Shown here: in pieces, positions 12,297-22,080 of the stretch
How positions within the stretch are numbered: position 1 is the first letter of the stretch
How the letters are laid out: every line of letters starts with the position of its first letter
NCBI GenBank assembly: GCA_021442155.1
Contig: CM038232.1
Span: 63,643,436 to 63,707,435 of the forward strand
DNA from: Cymbidium sinense
Lineage: Eukaryota; Streptophyta; Magnoliopsida; Asparagales; Orchidaceae
Length of the DNA: 64,000 nucleotides
Direction of reading: 5' to 3'
Notes under the pieces: model-generated
Databases searched by the model: none
What the model saw: the letters and a program-made list of their open reading frames with translations, nothing else
Told to the model about the DNA's origin: nothing
Position numbers and translations under genes: made by a program

Positions 12297-13120
12297 TGTT
12301 TTCCAATATGGTAGGAAATGCTATGCTATCAAAATTTCTCTCACGACATACACCCATATACATGTCTTTCTTGACATGGTGTGTGCCCACATGGCAACCC
12401 CCACTTGTGAGGTCGTTGTAAATTTTGATGCTCTCTAATCAAATTTATTGCTTTTCTTTTTTATATGCAAATGTGAGCTTTAAATTTGTGATATAACTAC
12501 CATGTTTTCCAATATGGTAGGGAAATGCTATGTTATCAAAATTTCGTCCGCGGTGTCTCACGACATACACACTATACATATCTTCTTTCTTGACATGGTG
12601 CGCCTCTCATGGCAACCCCACTTGTGGGGAAGACGGAGGTCATTGTAAATTTTGATGCTCCTAATCAAATTTATTGCAGGCAGCTTTCTTTTTGTTTATA
12701 TGCAAATGTGAGCTTTAAATTTGTGATATAAGTACCTACCATGTTTTCCAATATGGTAGGGAAATGCTATGCTATCAAAATTTCGGCCGCGGTGTCTCAC
12801 GACATACACCTATACATGTCTTTCTTGACATGGTGCCCGCCTCTCATGGCAACCCCACTTGTGGGGAAGAGCCGAGGTCATTGTAAATTTTGATGCTCCT
12901 AATCAAATGTTTATGCAGCCTTTCCTTTTATTTATATGCAAATGAGAGCTTTAAATTTATGATATACCTACCATGTTCTCCAACATGGTAGGAAATGTTA
13001 TGCTATCAAAATTTCTACACGGTGTCTCACGACATACACCTATACATGTCTTTCTTGACATGGTGTGCCTCATGGCAACCCCTCAGGGGGGGAAGAGGAG
13101 GTTGTAAATTTTGATTATTT
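12297..13120 (+). repeat. Structured tandem module, four units of about 207-239 bp
   Basis: Each unit has an upstream hairpin CCATGTT/AATATGG; an outer stem TATCAAAATTT paired with AAATTTTGATG about 105-125 bp downstream; and, inside it, CATGTC-TTTCTT-GACATG and a C-run/G-run hairpin such as CCCCAC-TT-GTGGGG. Outer stems span 12327-12430, 12534-12657, 12773-12895 and 13004-13116. In the fourth unit the upstream hairpin becomes CCATGTT/AACATGG (perfect pairing) and the C/G hairpin becomes CCCCT-C-AGGGG, so changes keep pairing. The predicted fold is a closed junction with two internal arms. No known ribozyme or RNA family was recognised. Confidence 0.8.
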
Positions 13121-13138
13121 TGCTCTATGTTATAAGTA

Positions 13139-13640
13139 CCGCTCACATTGTTCCAATGCTGGAAAATTCGTTTGCTCACGCTTGTTCCAACGATGGAAAT
13201 CTGTTATAGATTGCTCACGCTTGTTCCAACGTGGAAATGTCTCGAACCCATACACGCCTTTCTTGGCGTGGTCTGTCTCACGACACTACCATACACGCCT
13301 TCTACGAAGACCTGGCGCAGCCCCCCCCCCATGTGGGATGACGGAGGTCAAATTTTCAAAATAAAAGTTGAAATGTCATATAAATGCTTATACTTTAATT
13401 TCATATACATGTGAATTATGTTATACTATACCGCTCACATTGTTCCAATGCTACGGGAAATCGGATAGTACTTGCTCACGTTGTTCCAACGCAAGGAAAT
13501 GTCAGGTCAACCCATACACGCCTTTCGTGGGTAAATTCAGGTCGCATCTCACGACACTACCATACACTTCTTGGCGTGGAAGACCTAGTCCCAAGTAGCC
13601 CCCCCTATGGGGATGACGGAGGTCAAAATTTTCTTAAAAA
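13139..13640 (+). repeat. Second hairpin array of X1 (CATTG-TTC-CAATG and CACGCC-TTTCTT-GGCGTG)
   Basis: Repeats of GCTCACATTGTTCCAATG occur at 13141 and 13432, with the variant CACGTTGTTCCAACG near 13477: arms CATTG/CAATG and CGTTG/CAACG around a constant TTC. A perfect CACGCC-TTTCTT-GGCGTG hairpin is at 13253-13270, with degenerate copies near 13293, 13515 and 13565. C-run/G-run hairpins (CCCATGTGGG near 13329, CCCCTATGGGG near 13604) precede GATGACGGAGGTCAAAATTTTC-type ends. Overlapping open frames at 13065-13659 are by-products of this repetition. Confidence 0.75.
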
Positions 13641-14324
13641 AAGAAAAAAGAAAGGATGAAATGCTTAGGTTCACATGTTGGCTTAAAGTGCTTCTTTAGG
13701 TTATATATGAATACCTCCTCTACTTTACTTGTCATTCCCACCATGATTTATTTACATACATAAATGACATAGTAAGACTTGAAGCAAACACATATGAAAT
13801 AAACTAAATCTACCATATAACTTGACATATATCAAGAAGATAAAAAAAATTGTTGAGTTAGAAAAGAAACTCACAAGTATGTGTGGCACACCTTAATCCT
13901 CTTTGCAAGGTTGAAAGAACTTAAAACTTGTGGCTTAAGGGAGAAGAGGAGAGAAAATGTATTTGTAAAAGGGAAACCCCCTCCTATTTATAGGCTTTCT
14001 TGGCCCCTTTCCTTTTGCCATCCACTCTTACTCACATGCATCACACATAAATTGCATGGGAAACCATCTAAGGTGATGCTTGTCATCTTGCATGCATGCA
14101 TGGACATGTGGCATGCCCCAGGCATCCTTATCCCTTTCTTTAAAAAAGGAAAATAAAATCTTTGCCATACCTCTTTAATAAATTTAATGAGTTTGTCCAC
14201 TTGCCATGAGCTTGCATGTGAAGGAGGTGGATTTTAATTAATCCACTTGCCTCTTTTAAAATATGACAACTACTCATATTTTTTTATTCCCCCCTTATCA
14301 AGAGAAATAAATGGGCTTGATATT

Positions 14325-14800
14325 TGATCATGGGCCTCTAAATCAATTATTTTCAGCCCTTTATGTTTGATTTGCATAAAGAGAGGGCTATTAGCCTAAA
14401 TCAAATTGCAAGCCTATTTTAGGCCCATTACCTTATTTATGATCATATGGGCCTCTAAATCAATTATTTTCAGCCCTTTATGTTGGCTGATTTGCAACAA
14501 AGAGGAGCTAAATCAAACCTAAATTGTCTTTTATTTGGCCCATTATGATCATATGGGCCTCTAAATCAATTATTTTCAGCCCTTTATGTTGGCCACATAA
14601 AGAAAGGGTTTTAGCCCAAATCAAATGCCTAAACTCATTCTAAGCCCATCACTTGGTGATTGATCATATGAGCATTCAAACAGCCCTTTATGTGATTTGC
14701 AACACATAAAGAGGATTTGTGGCCAAACAAATGCCTATTTCTATTTTGGGTCTATCACCCATCAAATAGGCTTCCAAAATAATTTATTTCAGCCCTATAC
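14325..14800 (+). repeat. About 115-bp tandem units in X1
   Basis: GATCATATGGGCCTCTAAATC-type anchors recur with first G positions near 14332, 14449, 14555 and 14671. Each is followed by ATTATTTTCAGCCCTTTATG and AGCCCAAATCAAA. The spacing is 117, 106 and 116 bp. X3 carries the same units at 63677, 63798 and 63922. Confidence 0.85.
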
Positions 14801-15599
14801 CCTTGCGATTTATGACATGGGGGGATTTTGGCCAAAATAATATGCATATCATATTTCCAAAGAACAGATACTACATCTTCCCGGTTTGGTCTTCGGACCG
14901 GGTCCGGGTTAACAAAACCTAAAAAATCCGTATCAAAATTCATGCTTGCATTATAATCATGTCAAATACAGAAGAACAAATGCTACACTTCTTTTGGTCT
15001 TGATCCCATTAAAACTCAAAATCAAAATTTGACATCAAAACTTCAACATTAGACATCTTAATGTCCATACAATTTTCAAAGAACAGATATTCATATGCAT
15101 GTTGGAGTAAATACTAAGTCAAATACAAAAGAACAGATGCTATATCATCCGGTTCTTGACCGTTAACAAAACCTAAAAAAATGAAGAATTTCAAATTAAT
15201 AATATCGAGAAGTTAATTCGATATATACAAGACATGAACCAACTAACTTTCTAAAATTCAAATTCTCGAAGAAAAGTCCCAAACCCGATCCTCTATGTTC
15301 AAACTAGAGTGGACAAGGTTTTGAAGGATTATACTTTGAGATAATGAATTTAGACCGATCCTCTCAGAAAACCGAGTGGACAAGGTCTATCGATATTAAC
15401 CCTAGGATCGAGAAGGGTAATTTAAAATTAAAATTTAAATGATCATATATTCAAATCAAAATCAATCATAAAATGATCAAAATTCAAAGAAAATAACAAA
15501 ATATAAATAAAAAATGAAATGAATTATTTAAATTAAAACTAAAATAAAATAAATAAAATAATCCACCCTCTTGTTTGACAAATTAAGAAAACTTTGCTC

Positions 15600-16299
15600 A
15601 CAAAGCTAATGTCAAATTAAATACATAACTACCTTCACACTCAAATATTCCTAAAGCGTGGACGCTCGTCCTCCGTCTCGCGGTTTTGCCGATATGGCAC
15701 CACATAAATGGCACGACTGAGCCCTCTGGTTGTGCCGATATGGCACCACTAAATTACGCCACGCAGTATGTTCCCCAATTGCTCTTTGAGTGAAATGTAG
15801 AATGTATTTGGGCAAAAGCCCTATGTTAGCTAAGGTTGACTTATATTTGTCCCCTTAAACCTCCAGTGTCTACAAGGACACCTTGACGAGGAACCCATGT
15901 GTTGTCGACAAGGATCCCCGGTATCTACCTCCTCCGACTAAGCGGATACAATGGATGATCTAACCAACCATCTCCATCGTTCCCACAAAAGTTTTAAGTT
16001 AAAATAATAAATTTCATAAGTTCTAAACTCCACTCACCGCAATTATATACTGCTTCTTTAACGATTCATTGACTAGCCTTAATCGAAAGTGCTCTCTCGA
16101 TTGGGAGGGGTAATTAACTATGGGGCTTGCCTATAGGAAACCCGAACCGATATAAAAGTTCTCACCAAATGAGAAAGAAATCTCTAGGTAGTGTCTTATT
16201 TACTATTCATCTGCCTTCTGAAATTATCACCGACACTTAAACAACTCTTTCTTTCCTTTTTTATCGAAAGATGTCGGTGGCGAATTTTCGGATCCCACA
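15600..16299 (+). repeat. X1 LTR 3' terminal part shared with other LTRs
   Basis: This segment matches X0 (3244-4068) and X2 (39749-40555) in inverse orientation, and more distantly the 3' ends of the A LTRs. Shared features are TAATTAACTATGG with the conserved hairpin at 16118-16136, the block before it with CTCTCGAT, and AGAAATCTCTAGG after it. It ends in GATGTCGGTGGCGAATTTTC then CCCACA. This is probably the R-U5 part of the LTR by position. Confidence 0.75.
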
Positions 16300-18011
16300 G
16301 GGTTCAATTTAGGGTAGAGTGCTCGGTCAATCAATCCATGCACGTGAAGGCCTCGACTCTGATCAAAGTCACACCTCCAGCCACTTGGGAGCTCGAGAAA
16401 TGACTCATTTGACTTCAACGGACTATGTCGAGAGTGTGGTTAAGAGGAATTTGAGTTTGATTGTGAAATGAGGGAGTATTGCTCGAAATTGGGGTGTCCT
16501 ATTTTGGCTTTGCTTGGGAATGGGCAATACCGATCGAGGAGGGCTTGAGAATGCTTGGGATCGCTCTGAGGGGCTTCAAAATTGGCTTAGGAAGTCTCTC
16601 AATGCAATTGGATTTTTTTAACCGAGGGGTATACCCTCAATTGCTCATGATGGATGGCATACGATCTGCCGGCGGCTACCGATTGTCTCCATCAAGTTTA
16701 GGTGGCACGCCAGGGATGGGAGAAGTGATGGGAGGCTGCCATGGATCTATTGAGCAAAAGATGCAAGGTTTGGATTCATTGGGTGCTCGGTTTGGGTTGG
16801 AGGTGAGTCAACTCACCTTCCAAAGGTCCTTGGCTGACCTAGAGTAGGTTAGGTTAGCTAGGTGGGTTAGGAGAAGGTTATTGAGTGCTAAAAGGCTGCC
16901 ATGGGGATGGGAGAGTTGACTTGGCTTGTATCCATTAGTTTTGAAGCATAAATCCCATGGTTTGATGGCTAATCCCTTGGGTGGGGCACACTTGGCTTTT
17001 GGGGAGGTCTTGGGCTGACCTAAGGTGAGTTTAAGTTGAGTTAGATCAGCCCATAAGATTCCAAAATTGGATTTGAGTAGTTTGGCTTAGATTGGCCAAA
17101 TGTGTTCAATTTGGGGTATGTTGGGTTGGGTTGACCTAATTGGTCAAATTGGTTCAAACCAAAACTTGGGTTAGGTTCATATGATGATTTGGGATGTTTT
17201 AGTTCAATTGGTTTGGATTGGTTTGACCTAGGTTTGGACCATTTGAATTTATATTTCATTTATATTTATGACTATAAATGAAGATATAAATAGATTATGA
17301 GAAAATCACTTGAGTTTAGAGTGATTTGGAAGCAATTTGACCAAATTAAGGGATGTAGGTCAAAAAGGGCTTAAGTAGAGAATTGGTTTGATTTGAATGG
17401 TTTGAATATGAATTTCATTTATATTTGTGAATATAAATGAATGAATAAATGATTGATTTATAAAGAAATCAACCAAATTTGAGTTAGTTTGAAGGAGTTT
17501 TGACTAAGTATATAAGGTGGTTCATATGACTTAGGAAGAGATTTTTGGAATTTGGACTTAATCATGGGTTTCCATCATTTGGAGTTTGGAATTGGTTTAT
17601 GACTTGGAATTTAATTTGAGATTGAATTTATAATTAAGAAAATCAATTGAATTGGATTTGATTTGAATTTGGTTAAGGTTAAGTCCATAAGATAAAATCA
17701 AAGGGCTTAGAAAGGGATTTAAAATTTGAATTTAATCATGGGTTTCAATCATTTCATAGTTGGATTTGATTTTGGAATTTGGATTGGAAGAAGGAAGCAA
17801 GGATTGGGTTTAGGTTATAGGGTAGGCAAGTCCTCCTAATTCCCTAAAATACAACTTACCCCTATGGCTAACTCTTCTAAGTCTCTAGGGTTATGTTAAG
17901 TGTTCACCTAATCATTAGAAGTGCCTTAAGACTAAGGAACTCTTATTGTCTATAAGAGTCTTAGATCTATGATGAGGAATTTGAGAGCTCACTCCAAAAG
18001 TGAGGTCAACA
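16300..18011 (-). repeat. A2 solo LTR, 5' piece (minus orientation)
   Basis: Sequence after the X1 insertion resumes the A2 LTR: GGTCAATCAATCCATGCACG aligns with A4 near 49400-49418. It continues through GGTATACCCTCAATTG (16628-16643; A4 equivalent 49708-49723), a short TTGACC-rich part (17060-17240) and ATTTCATTTATATTT units about 160 bp apart (17250, 17413). It ends GAGGTCAACA at 18011, the complement of LTR start TGTTGACCTC. The flank TTAAG (18012-18016) pairs with CCAAG (4828-4832), a TSD altered by two C-to-T changes. The open frame at 16479-16847 is antisense to the LTR and not conserved. Confidence 0.85.
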
Positions 18012-18016
18012 TTAAG

Positions 18017-18850
18017 TCAACCTGACCTTTTGACCAAGTCAATCCTTTAACCCATATGAACCTGAATTGGCAAAATTACAACATAAGCCAAATATATTGA
18101 AACCCATGATTCATACCACCCAAAATCAACACTTGAGTATGACTTGACCTTCAATTGAGCCAAACCTAACCCAATTGACCCTCTTGACCCAAGTTGACCC
18201 AAATTGAGCTAAATTGTCAAGATGCATCAAATCAAAATTTAAACCAAATTAATTGCATCCAATGGCTCAAGTTCATTCCAAATTGACTATTGAACTTGAC
18301 CAAAGCCTCACTTGAGCCAAATTGACCCACTAGACCCAAATGACCTATTAAACCCAACTTGAACTAAAGGGTCAAACCAACCAAAAACCCAATCAAATCC
18401 AAATTGAACTCAACCAAAGCCTGCAACACATTCCAAATGATCGACCAAACCCAAGCCAAGCCATGACCCAAGCCAATTTGGCCAATTTGGTCAACTTGAC
18501 CCATTTGACCCAAATGAATTCAAATGAACAAAAATCAAATCTAAACCAAAACAAACCAAACCAATGACACCAACACATCTTAAATGATCATATGAACTTG
18601 ACCCAACCCTTGGTTTGAACCAAATTTGATCAATTGGTCAACCTAACTCGATTTCACTCAATTTGACCTAAATGGGTCAAATTAAATTGAACCTAATGAA
18701 CTCTAAATGACTTGAAATTGGCACAATTCACTTTTGATTCATTTCAAATCTGACCAAATCAAATCCAATGTCAAATGATCATTCTATCCTTGGGTCAACG
18801 ACATCACATGAGACAAATCACCTTTGAAAGTGATCATTTTCATTCCTTGG
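18017..18850 (+). repeat. TTGACC-rich degenerate tandem array in A1
   Basis: A run of degenerate units is dominated by TTGACC, AATTGACC, CCAAATG and AACTTGACC words. The same array appears at 33240-34190 (A3), 50080-50960 (A4) and 53440-54480 (A5). In A3 the TTTGGCTCA-type anchors occur at about 33302, 33449, 33606, 33760, 33915 and 34080, a spacing of 147-165 bp. TTGAC is the core of the plant WRKY W-box, but presence in a simple repeat does not show binding. Confidence 0.75.
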
Positions 18851-21459
18851 CTACTTGGCACCCTCCTAATGGTCCACCTAGGCACCTAAGACACTTCCCA
18901 ACCTGACCCAAGAGGTGGTTGGGTTGGCCATGATACATAGGGAGGTGAATTCAACTCACCTCCCCCATTAGAGCATTAGAAACCCATAGGGCACCCACTA
19001 ATCCCTCTTGGCATCCCAAGCCTCTCCAAACCAAGCCACCTAGGATGATTGCTTGCCTTTCAGAATGACCACCAGCCATAGGACACGTACTAGGGGCCAG
19101 TGGTGATTTTTGACCGCCATCAAGCATAAAAAAGAGAGGCCTCCAAAGAAACTATTCAGCCATTGCACACACTCTAGGAGCTCCTCCAAGCAACAAGACC
19201 CATTTCCCATTTTCTTTGGGCTATAAAGACACCAAAATTGAGCGAATTTCGACAAGTACCATTGGTGGATACAACATTCCAAGGGGATGCAAGGGTCTAG
19301 ATTCATCCCAAGGCTTTGTCTAGCATCCAGGAGTGTGCTCGGATCAACACGGCCGCCGAAAACCATCTCCGATGAGGTAATTTTCAAATCCTTTAGCTGG
19401 CCATAGGTTCTTTTGTTTGTGATAATGCTCACTTGATTTTAGGAATTTCTCTTAGACATCGCTTGCACCTTTCATTTTGAACAATCCTAATATGAAAATA
19501 GAAGTTTTCTAGTGAGAATCATTGTAAAATCAAGCGAATGGACCCTTTTTCATTCAATTTTCCAAATCCTATTCGGTTGTACTATTCCTCGCATTGCTTT
19601 CATTTTCATGAGAAGATGCACACAACCATCCGACCCCATCTCAATAGGAACAGAAAACTGAGATTAGAGCAAATTTGTGCATATTTAAGGCCTTAGATCG
19701 CGGGATTTGATCCAGACAGTCCGATCTATGATTGGATGGTCCGATTGAAACCTGCCATTTTCCTGCTCAAAGAACATATGGAACTGTGAGGCCCAATCAC
19801 GCGGCGCGACGACGTGTGGAAACGCGTGGTCCAATCAACGCCTCATGGCGCTGAATAGTTTAAGTAAGAAATTAAGGATTTTTTGCTTTTAAAAATTAAT
19901 TAAAATCACCTAAAACTTCAAAAATTCATAGAAAATAAAGTACTTAATAAAAATTAAAATCCCTAATTTTTACTGAGTATCCTGAGTTTAATTTAGGTTT
20001 TAGTGAAAATCAAATTTTACTAATTAAATTAAAAATACACATCAGATTGATCTGAAATTTTTAGACATTGAAAATGAAGTTAAAATACACTTAACATAAA
20101 ATTTTCAAGTCAAAAGAATTTTTGGATTGGGAGATATTGAATTTTGAAGCTCAAATAGTAGAATAAATTAACAGACTTTGTAAAATTTATGAAAAAAATT
20201 ATTTAAATTGGCTGAAAGTTTGGAAAATTATAACAAATCATAGAAAAATCATAAAAATGCAAATAAATATTCATTTTAAAGGTATTTCATAGGACAATTT
20301 ATTAAAATATTCTCAGTCAATTTTGAATAGTAATTAAAGCTTAATTAAGGTTTAATTGTAAAATTAATTAACTTAATTACTCTTTAATTACTTAAGTAAT
20401 TAACCGCAAATTTTGTGTCTTAATTCAATGAGATGACCTCAGCCTCCCATAATTTTATTGGGATTTATTACTTAATTAATTACGAAAATTAGCTAATTAA
20501 GCTCTAATTACTCTTTTAAATTAATTAATAATTAATTAATCCCATGAACAGTAATAAATTAAATAATTAAGTGGTTAATTGTTGCTTAACAGTGAATGAA
20601 CCCATGGGATAAGATTAGGGTCTCCTTCCTAATCACATGGAATCTCAATTAATGAAGTATTGGGTAGACTTAGGTTTTCAACAAGTTAAGAAAATCCTAA
20701 GGAAATTATAGTTAACCCACATGTGTGGGGGATTTATAAGAGTACTTAATTAAGTTTTTTAACTTAATTAATCATTAATTATGAGCCAATTACATTAAAC
20801 CCCTTTCATTTCTTATGATCATTGCTGATTTAATTTCCAATGTATGTTCATATCATATTGGCTCATAATTATTTGAGTAATTATGTTAAGGTAACATAAA
20901 AAAATAAATTAATGGATTTAACAACAAATTAACTAATTATAAAATAAACCTAATCATATTTCATTAAATCAATTTAATTAACAAATATGAGAAGTTAGAT
21001 CAAATCCTTCTCACATCCTTAAATCAAATCAAAACATGAGATTAAAATGACATTAAAGATGCTTTAGTTTATCTTAAATAATTTTATTTGATATGATTGT
21101 CCTTATGAATTAATTTAATTGAATGAAATCATATATTTATGTTTATTTATTCCTTTCTAATCATGTTAAATATTGTATGTCATTTAAAATCATGCATTCA
21201 TCTTTTCAAAGTTAAATTAAATCAAATGATTTTCTCTATGTAAAGCTTGCATGTGTTGATTTAATTTAATATATGTTTGGTTATTATCACTATTAAATCC
21301 AAATGTATTTTTTTTCAAAAGCTTATAAATGAATGATGGCATGTGTAGTAATGATAGTTATAAATACATAAGAGATGTACGTGCTTATAGTTTATAATGT
21401 ATGAATTAAAGTCTCTTTCCTTTATGCACATGTTGATTTACATAAGTTTGGATGGTAAT

Positions 21460-22080
21460 GGGTATATAATCTGGACATCCCAGGAATACGAGGATTTAAG
21501 TAGCTCTAAGGAGGTCATTTGATTACCTCACTTCCCTGGTTTAACAACATAACATACCCATTTGATTTCATTTGTATGTATTTTAACATTAGAATTTAAA
21601 TAGAGCTTTAATTCATATACATAAATAATTCAATTAAACAAAATACAAGTTTGTATTATTTTCATTCTCTTGATTATTTATACATTCATATGTATCTAAA
21701 TAAATAAGTATATAGTTTGGACATCCAAAGAATACATGGCTTTAGGTAGCCCCAAGGAGGTCATTTGATTATCTCACTTCCCTGGTTTAACAATGACATG
21801 TACTTGCTTACATTTTCATACATGTGTATGTATATGTGATTGAAGAATGAGAATTCCTCTTTTATATTAAAAATGCATGCATCCATAATTGTTCAAATGA
21901 TTGAATTATCTAATTATGTGATTTGGAGTTCTCTTTCTCATGTTCATATGTACAAATTACATATATTTGAATGCAAATGGGTATATAGTCTGGACATCCC
22001 AATAATACGAGGCTTTAGCTAGTGCCAAGGAGGTCATTTGATTACCTCACTTCACTAGTTTAATAATGGCACGTACCTAT
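21460..22080 (+). repeat. About 250-bp units with GTATATA-TCTGGACATCC core in A1 (three copies)
   Basis: Cores at 21462, 21708 and 21981 read GTATATA(A/G)T(C/T)TGGACATCC. Each is followed by an AATACGAGG (or close variant) block, AAGGAGGTCATTTGATTA and a final CCCTGGTTTAACAA. The spacing is 246 and 273 bp. The TATATA word sits in the sense direction of the LTR. Confidence 0.85.

Larger units (their letters stand above)
9884..16299 (+). mobile_element. X1, complete 6.4-kb solo LTR
   Basis: The element begins TGTTGACCTACAACTATG, ends CGGATCCCACA, and is flanked on both sides by GGGTT (9879-9883 and 16300-16304), a perfect 5-bp TSD. The A2 sequence can be followed continuously across the insertion by comparison with A4 near 49370-49410, which proves the boundaries. 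Internal order: AT-rich start; CpG-rich block (10030-10270); TC-rich leader-like block (10380-10640); T-rich intron-like sequence (10700-12280); structured hairpin arrays (12297-13640); about 115-bp tandem units (14325-14800); AAGAACAGAT repeats (14850-15180); and the 3' part shared with A and X0/X2. There is no internal coding region, so it is a solo LTR left by LTR-LTR recombination. Confidence 0.92.

Noticed and set aside
12297..13640. CRISPR-like or ribozyme (retrozyme hammerhead) array
   Set aside because: The units are long and uneven with no constant repeat-spacer pattern, and this is plant nuclear DNA. The conserved hammerhead core (CTGATGA with GAAA) was not found within the module.
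13065..13659. Overlapping frames with repeated CSRLFQRW and PYTPF words
   Set aside because: The apparent protein repeats come from the DNA hairpin units read in different frames. Frames shift between units.
16479..16847. 122-codon glycine-rich plus-strand frame
   Set aside because: It is antisense to LTR A2, not conserved in A4 or A3, and without a recognised motif.
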